Shown here: positions 6,995-16,342 of the stretch, piece by piece
Layout of the letters: each line of letters opens with the position of its first letter
How positions within the stretch are numbered: the first letter of the stretch is position 1
Source of the DNA: an uncultured Oscillospiraceae bacterium
GTDB taxonomy: Bacteria; Bacillota; Clostridia; Oscillospirales; Ruminococcaceae
Direction: 5' to 3'
DNA length: 64,000 nt
Assembly: GCA_934481355.1 (NCBI GenBank)
Contig: CAKSPH010000002.1
Location: 1-64,000 of the forward strand
The notes under the pieces: generated by a model
Database searches by the model: none
Told to the model about the DNA's origin: nothing
Seen by the model: only the letters and a program-made list of their open reading frames with translations
Position numbers and translations under genes: made by a program

Positions 6995-9900
6995 TCAGGA
7001 TCTTATGATCCACCTGAGAATATCCGACGCGTCAAAAGCGTTTACAGTACCATCATTGTTGAAGTCGCCCATAAGAGGATTTGCCCCCTGGGATATTCCA
7101 ACGACGCGTTTCAGCACAGCCGACGCGTCAAGGGCGTTCAGCACACCGTCGTTATTGATATCGCCGGGTATATCGCTGAATTCGCACACCATTACAACAT
7201 ACTCGCCTGCAGAATCAGCACCCGGAATAGTCACAGTGCCGTCCGCGCCGAGCTTTGCGCAGCCATGGAATACCAGCTTTCCGTCCGCCGTCTTATATAC
7301 GTTAGCAAACTGACCCGCGAACTCCTTACGGAAGCTGAGCTTCAGGTCTGCCGGGATTTTTGTGCCGGATACCATGAGATCGGCGCCAAATATGCCGCGC
7401 AGTGCGCTTCTGTCAGCGCCGCCCGTGGTGGTCGAAAGATCTGCCGCAGTAACTGCGCTTATCTTAGCGCCGTCTGTCAGCCAGCTCTTTAAGCTGTCCG
7501 CAACAAACTCAACATGGAGCTTATTTTTTGCGATAACTCCGATAACATCAGACGGGATCTCATATACGCCGTTGAGCATGATTATTACCGTGCTGCCGTC
7601 ATGGAGCTTACCAAGGTCGACAGAGGTTTCTGCCCAGCTCATCGGCTTTCCATTGACAGAGGGCATAGGATCCGTATCCGGTTTTGCCGGTCTGTAAGAA
7701 CCGCCCGAACTGCCTGAACTGCCTGAACCGCCTGAACTGCCTGAACCGCCTGAACCGCCTGAACCGCCAGAACTGTCTGAACCGTCTGAACCACCGGACT
7801 GAGCCTTAAGCGTGAATGCAGCCGATGTAACGGCGCTACGGGCTTCACCAACAAAGGCAATCGCCTTTATCGTTGCCGTTTCCGTTATCATGAACCCGCC
7901 GCTGTATTTTGTAGAGAAAGCAGTAGGTTCTGTACCATCGGTGGTGTAATGAATCGTGGCGTCATCGGTGGCGCAGGTGATCGTGACAGTCTGCGAACCG
8001 GTAAAGCTTCCGCCGTCCGGTGTAATGACCGGAGCCTCAACCACCTTGAGCGCAGGAGTTATCACATAACCGCATACCGTGCATATCTCTGCCGTTGTTT
8101 CGGTAGATGCGCCTCCTGAAACGTGCGCAGACTTTTCGCCTGCAATGCCGCAGTCTGTGCATTCACGCCAGTGTCCGTCCTTGTCTGATTTCCATTCCCT
8201 TGACCATTTGTGGGCGGATACTATGACCTCGGCGGACCCATTGCCTGCCTTGTAAAACTCGTTTTCCTCCGTCTTTGCGGTAACGGTGATAACGGTTCCC
8301 TCTTCCAGACCATCCGGGATAACGAAGCTGCCGCCGGTAATGGCTGTTTCAGTTCCGCCTGCCGTGTTGAACAGTTCCGCAGCGGGAACATCGCTGAACT
8401 TCGCATTGCTGGGGTTAGCTGCGGAAACGCTTACGGTTATCTTTGTGCCCGGTACTGCGGAGAACGGATCAGTTGTGACTTTCACGATGGGAGCCGCCTT
8501 TTCAAACGAAACCTCTACTTCCCGTGTGAGTTTATTGCCATTAATCCCTTTTATGCCCGAAAGATCGTAGTTTTCATCGTCAAAGGTCATGACCGCATTG
8601 AACTTCCTGCTTTCAGAGTCCGGAACGGCGCTGCTGTCCGTCCATTCCCAGCCCTCGGTCAGTTCTGCGTCCCTGAGCGCCTTTCCGTACTCAACGGAAG
8701 CCTCGGGATCTGTGATAACGGGTATCGCCTTTGAGATAGTAAAATCGCATTCTGACGACTTTCCGGTAAGGTAGTCAAAACCGCTTCCGACGTACTTTAC
8801 AGATATGATATGCTTCCTTGCATTCAGAGGATAAGTTATATCTATCCTGACCTTTAACGTCTTATCCATATAGAGTACGCCGACATCCTCGCCGTCCAGC
8901 ATGAGTTTGAGTTTGTTTCCAAGGATAGGCGCAGCGCCGATCCCGATTTTTTTCCCTTCAAGGCTCAGCTCAAAATCCTCCAGCTTTACGCCGTCGTATG
9001 CGAGGTTTGCGAGTACGCTGTTCCAGTTCTCGCCGGTTTCCGGAGCGGACTGCACATCAAATGTGAGGTGCAGCGTATCATTATAAACCGGCGCCTTGTC
9101 GGTGTTTTCAAGCGTCAGTCTGTACTTTACCCCGACATTGTATTTGTCCGTTTTGAAAACGGTAAGCTCCGGATAGAAAAGAACGGTAGCGGTGTTAGCC
9201 GCCTTACTCCATTTACTTCCAAGTTTTTCTAAAATGCTCGGATCCGTCAGACCTGTGGTATCAAGGCCGCTGCCGAATTTCGGTTTTCCTGCAATATCGC
9301 TGTTGTAATAGCAATTTGTGATACTGCCGTTTGTGTTTTCGCCGACGGCTGCGCCTGCATACAGGGAAACAGCGCTCCTTATAGTGCCGCTGTTGGAACC
9401 GCAGATACCACCGGATTTTCCGTCAGAAGACAAATTGCCGGAAAAGAAGCAGTCCGTGATCGTTCCGGAGTTCTGACCGCAGATACCGCCTGCGGTTCTG
9501 CCGCTTACAGCGACGTTATCAACGGCGCAGTTTTCGATAGTTCCGCCGTTGCTGACTGCGCAGATACCGCCGCTTACAGTGCCGTTTTTGAAGGACGAAT
9601 CAGCCAGCTTGATGTTGCTTATCGTGCCGTTGTTCACATGACCGAACAGTCCGGCATACTCGCCGGAATAATTCAGACCGGATATCGTATGACCTTTGCC
9701 GTCGAACGTTCCGCTGAACGGCTTATCCGCTGTGCCGATGGGAGTCCATTCTGTCCCTGTCATGTCGATATCATTCATCAGAACCGCGCTGTCTTCCCCG
9801 CTGCTGACGTTCTTCGCAAACCACAGCATATGCAGTTCACTGGACAGTTCATACTGACCCTTGCTGTTCAATTTTGGAACGCCGCGTTCTCCACACGCCT

Positions 9901-12900
9901 TGCATTTATCGTCATCACCGATGTCATGCGGCTTGTGGGTTTTGTCGCTGTCATTGGTATAGCTTACGCAGGGAGAAGTCTTGTAGACCGTTTCACCGCT
10001 GAACTGCGGGTAATCCTGCGTATTGATGGTCTGGAACCACACCGCTTTGTCCAGACCGTTGTTTAGCGCATAGGAAAGCTCGCCGCTTTTGAACTGCGCC
10101 TCTGTCATTGCGTCATCGGCAGCATTGCCGCTAACTGCGTAAGAAACGGAAACTCTGTTGTTACCATCGGAGAATTTATCGCTGTCAGCGGTATAGCACC
10201 GGTCCAGGGTTACCTCTCCGGCTGAAGCGCCTGCGAAGCCTGCGTTGGAAGGTCCCGTCAGAGTGTTGCCATAGCTGCCGCAGAAATTGAATGTAACGCC
10301 GTTTTTGCCGACGCTGCCGCACATTGCTGCGGCGGATTCCTTACCGCTGAAATCACAGCCGCTCACGATAAGCTTGCTTATTTCTGCTCCATCTGCGTAG
10401 CCGAACAGTCCGGCATGATCAGCGCCGGACGATTTCAGCCCGGATATCGTGTGAGAGTTGCCGTCGAACGTTCCGCTGAACGGCTTATCCGCTGTGCCGA
10501 TGCGAGTCCAGTTGTAATCTGTATATACGGAGAAATCAAGATCTGCGGTAAGTTTCGCTTTGGCGTTGGTATGATCCTCGGCGTCTATGCCGCCGTTTAT
10601 CAGCCTTGCAAACCATGCCAGCTCGACTGGCTCGCTTATCAGGTACCAGCCGCTTTCCTCAGTCGGCTTTGTGAGTACGAAATCGCAGCAGTCATCGCAG
10701 TACAGAGTATTTTCTGCATGGTTGTGGTAGGTCTTGCCGTGGTAAACACGGTTCGCCTCGCTAATCGCAGTCGGGAGTTTGTCATTGCCTATTTTGAACC
10801 CCCACGTCTGCGAACTTCCGTTGAGCTTGTATGCGAACTCGGCGAAGTCATCGGTATCGTTCAGGACGAAACAGTTGTCTGTTTTTCCATTGCCGGAAGC
10901 CACAATCGGAGCGCCGTTTCCGAGCGAGATGTTATATATGTACGAATCGGTTATGGTTCCTTCATTGCTTCCTGCAATTCCGCCTGCATAAGTGGTGCTG
11001 CTGAATCTGCAGTTTACAACGCCGACGTTCGATACTTCTGCGCCGCTGCCGATCACACCGAACAGTCCGACCGGCTCTGTGGAGTTTTCTTTCACAAGAC
11101 CGCTGATGATATGTCCCTTGCCGTCAAACGTGCCTGTGAACGGATTGGAGCTGGTTCCCGCCGGAGTCCAGATAAAGGCATCCTGTGCGCTGATGTCCTC
11201 GTTTACGGTGATATCGTTCGCAAGTACTGCTTTTATACTGTTGTCAGTGTTATTTACATAGTCTGAGAACCAGTAAAGCTCTTGTGTCGTGCTTATCTGA
11301 TATACGCCGTCTTCCTGCTTTGGCTTTTTGACGCACTTGGGGCAGTCATCTTCAGTTGTACCGCCGGTATGGTTATGCCAGCCGAGGTTAGTGTAATCCC
11401 TGATGACCTTGTTGGCGGAAGTCAGCACACAGGGATAAGCGTCGCTTCCGATAGTCTGACCCCAGACTTCCTGTGTACTGCCCATATTCAGCAGTTCGGC
11501 AACCTCGCCGCTCCTGAACTGATTCTCGGTTCTGGCGTTTGTGTCTGTAGAATCGCTCTGGAAATAGCAATTTTTGACGTTTTTTCCGGTGGTGTCTTCG
11601 TTGGTGTCTTCGTTGGCTATTCCGTTGGTTTTTGTTCCGGATACCGTTCCTATGAAGAAGCAGTTGGAAATCTCGCTTTTTTCTGAGTAACCCGCGATAC
11701 CGCCGACGTATGTACCGCCGGTGAAATCTCCGACAACGCCGAGGTTCTTTATTATAGCCGGATTGTTGAACCTACTTACATAGCCGAAAAGCCCGGCATA
11801 TTCCAGAGAGAGGTCGTTTACAGTCAGGTTCTTAATAACGTGACCCCTGCCGTCAAATACCCCTTGAAATGCTTTATCCTTAGTTCCGATAGGAGTCCAT
11901 TTAACGCCGGTCATGTCGATATCGGCGGTAAGGACTGCGTCCTGATTACCATTGACCTTTACACGGTCGGCAAACCACAGCAGTTCGCTTGGGATGCCTA
12001 TCTGATATACGCCATCGTTATCCTTCAAAGGCTCCTTCGAATTAACAGTACCGCATATTGAGCATTTTTCCGAGCCCAGATGATTGTGATACTTTCCAGC
12101 AAAGTTTATCACTTCATTGCTGCCGTCACCGATTTTCCTGTATGCTGTGGGGAGAGGATCGACGAGTTCGCTTTCGTTGCTGGTTACCACCTGCCCCCAT
12201 ACGTTGCCATTACCGTTTTCGGTAAAATACTTATTCATCTGGTAAGCGACCATGCCGCTTGCAAAATCATCTGCGGAGCAGCTGGTACCGTGCATGTTTT
12301 GCACTTCGTTTGCAAGACAGTAGTTGTTTTTCAGCTTGCCTTTGCCATTACCGCTGATGTCGCCGACGAGCTGATCGCTGTAGGTTCCCTCCAGTTTGAC
12401 GTTGTAAGTGAAACAGCCTGCTATAAAATCGTATTCTGCGCCGTTGTTGCCGTAATACGCGCCTGCGATTCCGCCAACGTATGTCCCCTTGAAATAGCTG
12501 TCAACAATGCCAACGCCTTTTATCACAGGAGCGCCCTGCGCTTTTCCGAACAGACCCGCATAATCCCCGCCGTTAACGTACAGACCGGAAATTGAATGAC
12601 CGTTGCCGTTGAAATTGCCGTTGAAATAATTTTTTTCCGTGCCGATAGGCGTCCACACTATAAGATCATCTCCCTGAACGTTTCCGTTTTCGTCCAGAAG
12701 ATTTTCATTGAAAACTATGTCGTTCATGAGGACGGCTCTTATATAATTACTATTACTTTCGTTGAACAGTTTTGCCAGTCCGAGAAGCTCGTGGTAGTTG
12801 GTTATTTCATATTGGGAAGGGTCAGCATAGTTTTTGGGAACGTAATAATAAGGATCCCACGCAACTCCGCGGCATTTGTCGCAGTCGATCTGACCTGCGC

Positions 12901-14476
12901 TTTCGTGGTTGTGATAGCCGTCTTTGGAGGGATAAACCTCATACCTGGCATCGCCGAAAGTGGGGCATCCATCACTGCCAATGTTCTGCACCCAGCAGTT
13001 GGCATAACCGTTCTCTTTGGATTTATCACTTTTCAGGTTCAGCTTCCACGCAAGTTCGCCGGAAGCCACCTGATCCATTTTAAAGGCGATTACAGTTTCA
13101 TTCGATTCGTTGGAAGTTGTTTGTTCCCTTTTGCCGCTTTCGCTGTACGGAACAGTATCCTCAAGATAGAACAGGTAACGCCTCGGGGCAAAATATGAAG
13201 AATAGTTCATCAGCTGCGGAGCTTTACTGCCATCACTATATTCGACTTCTCCTATGTTGTAGGAATATTTGGGGCTGATTCTTGCGGTCCCGACAAGACC
13301 CGCAACATCGTTATCGCCGGAAACATCGCCTGTGTTGTAGATATAGCAGATGGGGAATTCATTTATTCCATCTCCATATCCCAGAACACCGCCGACGCTC
13401 TCTACGCCCTTAACAGTACCATCGTTATGGCAATACCAGATCTTTTCAACGTAGCCGCCTGCATAACCGACTACGCCGCCGACGTAATTCTTTCCGGTGA
13501 CAGTCGCTGCGCTGGAACTGTTAAGGATAGTTCCTCTAAATTTGCCTGCGAATTCGCCTGCGATACCGCCGACTCTGTTGCCCGTGTCGGTGTCGGTGCC
13601 GGTGCTGGTGCTGGTGACGGTCACATCCGACCCGACTGTACAATTTGTTATAGTGCCTCTGCATTCGCCTGCGATACCGCCGACTTTGCTGCCCGTGCCG
13701 GTGACGGTCACATCCGACCCGACAGTACAATTTGTTATGGTATATTCCGTTTTTTCCGTTGTAGTCTCTAAACTGCCGAACAAACCACCGACGCAATTAT
13801 TTCCACGCACGATAGTATTTTCAATCTTTACATTATCGGCAGACAGGCTGCCGGTAGAATATGAGCTGTCGCCTACAAGCACGCCGACGTTATCTCCGCC
13901 CTTAACGAAGCTGTCGGTGATGGTCAGGTTTTTAAAGCTGCCTACTCCCAAAGAAGCATACAAGCCTGCCTTCCCGCTCTCATTGATGTAAAGGCCGCTG
14001 ATCGTGAGATTATTGCCATCAAGGTTGATGCACCAACCATCTGGTATCGGCGGCCAGCAAACGATGCTGTCTGAAGTGCCCTTGGGGGTGCCGGTTTCAT
14101 TATTTATCCTGTTCAGCAGACCTTCATTTATGACGATATTCTTCGTTAGTTTTGCATAAATCGTGCGGCGAGCTTCCATGACCGCAAGCAGCTCTGCTGC
14201 AGTGGTTATCTCATAAGGGGATTCTTTACTGCCTTTGCCGCTGATGCTTTTTAAGTCAGCCGCCGTGATAGTGCTGCGCCATGTTCCGTTTGTTTCGTTT
14301 TCTGCATATGCAGTCACTCCGCGCGCGATCCCCGAAAAAGTATCCGCCGGGAAGTACGACATAGCGCCTGCCGCAACAACGAACGCCGTTATTCCGCACA
14401 GCGCACGTTTAAGTACCTTTTTCAAATCAATACCTCCATATCTGCGCCTGCCATTTTCAGACAGACTGTCATCCAA
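6995..14476 (-). CDS. Giant secreted GLUG-repeat protein with C-terminal dockerin
   Basis: A 2493-aa exported protein. A signal peptide lies in the first 60 residues (KKVLKRALCGITAFVVAAGA). Six modules follow (about 85-1755), each with a WTPIGT...FDGKGHxISGL...AGLFG core typical of GLUG-motif beta-helix repeats. From the second on, each is preceded by an HNH/HxH plus CxxC spacer. Filamentous Ig-like sequence (about 1770-2080), a CxxC...CxxC segment (about 2090-2140), a chitobiase C-terminal-like domain (2150-2222, IHYTTDGTEPT) and a Gly-Ser linker (about 2227-2262) come next. It ends with a type I dockerin (about 2435-2492; GDINNDGVLNALDAS and GDFNNDGTVNAFDAS). The dockerin implies docking to a cohesin scaffold, cell surface or cellulosome. 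No catalytic domain was recognised, so adhesion is the likely role. An alternative TTG start at 14425 has GGAGG at good spacing. Confidence 0.88.
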   Translation of the reverse strand: MDDSLSENGRRRYGGIDLKKVLKRALCGITAFVVAAGAMSYFPADTFSGIARGVTAYAENETNGTWRSTITAADLKSISGKGSKESPYEITTAAELLAVMEARRTIYAKLTKNIVINEGLLNRINNETGTPKGTSDSIVCWPPIPDGWCINLDGNNLTISGLYINESGKAGLYASLGVGSFKNLTITDSFVKGGDNVGVLVGDSSYSTGSLSADNVKIENTIVRGNNCVGGLFGSLETTTEKTEYTITNCTVGSDVTVTGTGSKVGGIAGECRGTITNCTVGSDVTVTSTSTGTDTDTGNRVGGIAGEFAGKFRGTILNSSSAATVTGKNYVGGVVGYAGGYVEKIWYCHNDGTVKGVESVGGVLGYGDGINEFPICYIYNTGDVSGDNDVAGLVGTARISPKYSYNIGEVEYSDGSKAPQLMNYSSYFAPRRYLFYLEDTVPYSESGKREQTTSNESNETVIAFKMDQVASGELAWKLNLKSDKSKENGYANCWVQNIGSDGCPTFGDARYEVYPSKDGYHNHESAGQIDCDKCRGVAWDPYYYVPKNYADPSQYEITNYHELLGLAKLFNESNSNYIRAVLMNDIVFNENLLDENGNVQGDDLIVWTPIGTEKNYFNGNFNGNGHSISGLYVNGGDYAGLFGKAQGAPVIKGVGIVDSYFKGTYVGGIAGAYYGNNGAEYDFIAGCFTYNVKLEGTYSDQLVGDISGNGKGKLKNNYCLANEVQNMHGTSCSADDFASGMVAYQMNKYFTENGNGNVWGQVVTSNESELVDPLPTAYRKIGDGSNEVINFAGKYHNHLGSEKCSICGTVNSKEPLKDNDGVYQIGIPSELLWFADRVKVNGNQDAVLTADIDMTGVKWTPIGTKDKAFQGVFDGRGHVIKNLTVNDLSLEYAGLFGYVSRFNNPAIIKNLGVVGDFTGGTYVGGIAGYSEKSEISNCFFIGTVSGTKTNGIANEDTNEDTTGKNVKNCYFQSDSTDTNARTENQFRSGEVAELLNMGSTQEVWGQTIGSDAYPCVLTSANKVIRDYTNLGWHNHTGGTTEDDCPKCVKKPKQEDGVYQISTTQELYWFSDYVNNTDNSIKAVLANDITVNEDISAQDAFIWTPAGTSSNPFTGTFDGKGHIISGLVKENSTEPVGLFGVIGSGAEVSNVGVVNCRFSSTTYAGGIAGSNEGTITDSYIYNISLGNGAPIVASGNGKTDNCFVLNDTDDFAEFAYKLNGSSQTWGFKIGNDKLPTAISEANRVYHGKTYHNHAENTLYCDDCCDFVLTKPTEESGWYLISEPVELAWFARLINGGIDAEDHTNAKAKLTADLDFSVYTDYNWTRIGTADKPFSGTFDGNSHTISGLKSSGADHAGLFGYADGAEISKLIVSGCDFSGKESAAAMCGSVGKNGVTFNFCGSYGNTLTGPSNAGFAGASAGEVTLDRCYTADSDKFSDGNNRVSVSYAVSGNAADDAMTEAQFKSGELSYALNNGLDKAVWFQTINTQDYPQFSGETVYKTSPCVSYTNDSDKTHKPHDIGDDDKCKACGERGVPKLNSKGQYELSSELHMLWFAKNVSSGEDSAVLMNDIDMTGTEWTPIGTADKPFSGTFDGKGHTISGLNYSGEYAGLFGHVNNGTISNIKLADSSFKNGTVSGGICAVSNGGTIENCAVDNVAVSGRTAGGICGQNSGTITDCFFSGNLSSDGKSGGICGSNSGTIRSAVSLYAGAAVGENTNGSITNCYYNSDIAGKPKFGSGLDTTGLTDPSILEKLGSKWSKAANTATVLFYPELTVFKTDKYNVGVKYRLTLENTDKAPVYNDTLHLTFDVQSAPETGENWNSVLANLAYDGVKLEDFELSLEGKKIGIGAAPILGNKLKLMLDGEDVGVLYMDKTLKVRIDITYPLNARKHIISVKYVGSGFDYLTGKSSECDFTISKAIPVITDPEASVEYGKALRDAELTEGWEWTDSSAVPDSESRKFNAVMTFDDENYDLSGIKGINGNKLTREVEVSFEKAAPIVKVTTDPFSAVPGTKITVSVSAANPSNAKFSDVPAAELFNTAGGTETAITGGSFVIPDGLEEGTVITVTAKTEENEFYKAGNGSAEVIVSAHKWSREWKSDKDGHWRECTDCGIAGEKSAHVSGGASTETTAEICTVCGYVITPALKVVEAPVITPDGGSFTGSQTVTITCATDDATIHYTTDGTEPTAFSTKYSGGFMITETATIKAIAFVGEARSAVTSAAFTLKAQSGGSDGSDSSGGSGGSGGSGSSGGSGSSGSSGGSYRPAKPDTDPMPSVNGKPMSWAETSVDLGKLHDGSTVIIMLNGVYEIPSDVIGVIAKNKLHVEFVADSLKSWLTDGAKISAVTAADLSTTTGGADRSALRGIFGADLMVSGTKIPADLKLSFRKEFAGQFANVYKTADGKLVFHGCAKLGADGTVTIPGADSAGEYVVMVCEFSDIPGDINNDGVLNALDASAVLKRVVGISQGANPLMGDFNNDGTVNAFDASDILRWIIRS
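13550..13745 (-). repeat. Tandem duplication inside the GLUG protein gene
   Basis: Two nearly identical DNA blocks encode TITNCTVGSDVTVT...VGGIAGE twice in succession. The second protein copy carries an inserted Ser/Thr/Gly/Asp hexanucleotide-type run (TSTSTGTDTDTG, around 13585-13620). This is a likely site of repeat expansion or contraction. Confidence 0.7.
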
Positions 14477-14526
14477 CTGCTCCTTTTCTGCCTCGTCATA
14501 AAACGCAGCAGGAATATTATAAGTGA

Positions 14527-14555
14527 ATTATACACCAAACCGCAGACTTTGCCAA
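14527..14555 (-). promoter_or_regulatory. Promoter of the dockerin protein gene
   Basis: Read on the minus strand: TTGGCA (14555-14550), 17-bp spacer, TATAAT (14532-14527). It lies about 50 bp upstream of the ATG at 14476. Confidence 0.65.
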
Positions 14556-14776
14556 TAGTTTTCTTCCAACATGGAACAAAAGCGTTATAAATCTTGATAT
14601 TGGACAATTAAACTTGACGCTTCGTCTTAACAAGGATATACTAAAGATAACCTCTGAAGTTAACCCAGGATAACGCTGTTATTCACATTGTATACTCCGA
14701 CAAATAAAGCTTCAGCCTGTTTGAAAACGTCCGATATGACCTGCTGATGTCAGGGGCGGAATTCCCGAAAAAGTGG

Positions 14777-14805
14777 TTGTAAAAGGTATAGAATAGTGCT
14801 ATAAT
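14777..14805 (+). promoter_or_regulatory. Promoter of the ECF transporter operon
   Basis: TTGTAA (14777-14782), 17-bp spacer, TATAAT (14800-14805). It precedes a leader of about 210 nt before the first gene at 15021. Confidence 0.6.
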
Positions 14806-14811
14806 TAAAAA

Positions 14812-15020
14812 GCGGGTCTGATATTGGCGCACTGTCCTAATTACCCGCGTACGAAATACAAAACAGCCTGCTCCATTCAGACATTTCCAGATTTTTTGGA
14901 GCATTCCGCGACTGAACGGAGCAGACATATATAACCTCCTGCTGATAAAATATATTTGGGTTCCCGGACGGAACCTAATTTCAGAGCATAGAGTTATACA
15001 AAGCTAACCGGAGGTACATA
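14812..15020 (+). other. Structured leader of the ECF transporter operon
   Basis: The leader contains three nested or serial pairings: GCGGGT with ACCCGC; a 13-bp stem, CTGCTCCATTCAG (14868-14880) with CTGAACGGAGCAG (14912-14924, one mismatch); and GGTTCC with GGAACC just before the ribosome binding site. It matches no riboswitch class I know. It may be a regulatory RNA, or these may be protein sites. The 12-mer TGGAGCATTCCG (14897-14908) recurs downstream of the AraC gene at 18758-18769. Confidence 0.4.
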
Positions 15021-15608
15021 ATGAACAAAAAAAGGATACAGCCCAAGGATCTAATAACTGTCGGAATTTTCTCTGCAATAATGATGGTGGTATGCTTCGC
15101 GGCGTCAATGCTCGGATTTATTCCGATATTCATTCCGCTGCTGTCGGTAGTAGTTCCGCTTGTGGGAGGGATCCCGTTCATGCTTTTCCTGACAAAGGCG
15201 CAGAAATTCGGCATGGTGACTATTATGGGACTTATTGTCGGAATTCTCACCGGACTGCTCGGCATGGGCGTATGGGTGATCCTCACAATGCCGGTTTTCG
15301 GACTTGTTGCCGACCTTATAATGCGTTCCGGAGAGTACAAAAGCGCCGTTAAGGGCGTTATGGGCTACGGCGTTTATTCCCTTGGCATGATTGGCAACTA
15401 TATCCCGATAATCTTTGCCCGGGACAGCTACGGAGAAATGCTCCTCGGCAGCGGATTCAGCCAGGAGTACGTTGACACCATGATGGGATATATGCCCGAC
15501 TGGTCGCTTCTTCCGCTGTTTGCCGCAAGCTTCGTTTCCGGCGTTGTCGGCGCCCTCATCGGCAGGGCGCTGATGAGAAAACACTTCGTCCGCGCGGGTA
15601 TTGCGTGA
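15021..15608 (+). CDS. MptD-family ECF transporter substrate-binding (S) component
   Basis: A 195-aa integral membrane protein with about five to six hydrophobic segments (ITVGIFSAIMMVVCFAASML, IFIPLLSVVVPLVGG and others), of the Trep_Strep/MptD S-component family. S components bind the substrate in the membrane and dock on the T-A-A energising module. The next two genes encode T and a fused A1-A2 ATPase, so this is a dedicated (group I) ECF system. The substrate is unknown; neighbouring AraC and paired ABC proteins recall metal or metallophore uptake clusters, but that is inference. Ribosome binding site CCGGAGG. Its TGA overlaps the next start (TGATG). Confidence 0.85.
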   Translation: MNKKRIQPKDLITVGIFSAIMMVVCFAASMLGFIPIFIPLLSVVVPLVGGIPFMLFLTKAQKFGMVTIMGLIVGILTGLLGMGVWVILTMPVFGLVADLIMRSGEYKSAVKGVMGYGVYSLGMIGNYIPIIFARDSYGEMLLGSGFSQEYVDTMMGYMPDWSLLPLFAASFVSGVVGALIGRALMRKHFVRAGIA

Positions 15609-16330
15609 TGGCAAATAATCTTTCGGCAGTCCGCACGGGAAAGCGCCCGGTATTCGACCCGCGCACCAAGATACTGCTTGTGATTATGGTCATATCAATA
15701 ATGATGAGCGGCGGCGGGATACTCATTGCGTCCCTGCGCTGGGCGCTGACCGCAGTCCCGTTTATTCTCCTGTTGTCGGAACGGAAATTCCGGACGGCGT
15801 TCATCTACGCCGGAGTTTATACGGCGGCTTACATCTCGCAGATACTGCTTATGCCGATAGCTTCCGGCGCAGTGAATTTCCTGCTTGTTGCTCTGGGTAT
15901 CGCGGCGCGGTTCATGCCGGGTATCGCGATGGCTTCCTATATGGTCGGAACGACGACTGTCAGCGAGTTCATGGCGGCGATGGAGCGTATGCACATTCCG
16001 CAGAAAATAACGATCCCAATGTCGGTAATGTTCCGGTTTTTCCCCACGGTCGGCGAGGAGTACGCCAGCATCGCCGACGCTATGCGAATGCGCGGAATAC
16101 GCTTCGGCGGCGGAAAGCCGGCGAAAATGCTGGAATACCGCATGGTGCCGCTTATGATATCCTGCGTGAAGATAGGCGACGAGCTTTCCGCGGCGGCGCT
16201 CACCCGGGGACTTGGCGCTCCGGTGAAGCGCACGAATATCTGTAAGATAGGATTCGGCGCATGGGATTTTTTCGCGCTCCTGCTGTGCGCGGCGGCGTTC
16301 GCGGCAATGATAATCAGCAAATTCATCTGA
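15608..16330 (+). CDS. ECF transporter transmembrane (T) component
   Basis: A 240-aa EcfT/CbiQ-family membrane protein. The start FDPRTKILLVIMV is typical. The coupling-helix motifs follow: RGMxxxxx-like AMRMRGIRFGG and a second LSAAALTRGLGAP, with the Ala-Arg-Gly type signatures that contact the ATPases. The ATG at 15608 overlaps the stop of the S-component gene; a GTG one codon earlier is possible. It couples the S component to the ATPase encoded just downstream. Confidence 0.88.
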   Translation: MANNLSAVRTGKRPVFDPRTKILLVIMVISIMMSGGGILIASLRWALTAVPFILLLSERKFRTAFIYAGVYTAAYISQILLMPIASGAVNFLLVALGIAARFMPGIAMASYMVGTTTVSEFMAAMERMHIPQKITIPMSVMFRFFPTVGEEYASIADAMRMRGIRFGGGKPAKMLEYRMVPLMISCVKIGDELSAAALTRGLGAPVKRTNICKIGFGAWDFFALLLCAAAFAAMIISKFI

Positions 16331-16342
16331 CAGGAAGAAAAC

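Noticed and set aside
9638..13198. Long plus-strand ORFs opposite the giant GLUG protein
   Set aside because: They are antisense shadows of a repetitive, codon-biased gene; several are similar to each other only because the sense strand repeats.
14647..14666. ATAACCTCTGAAGTTAACC as another MITE end
   Set aside because: It matches only the first few bases of the terminus, has no partner end, and can be chance.
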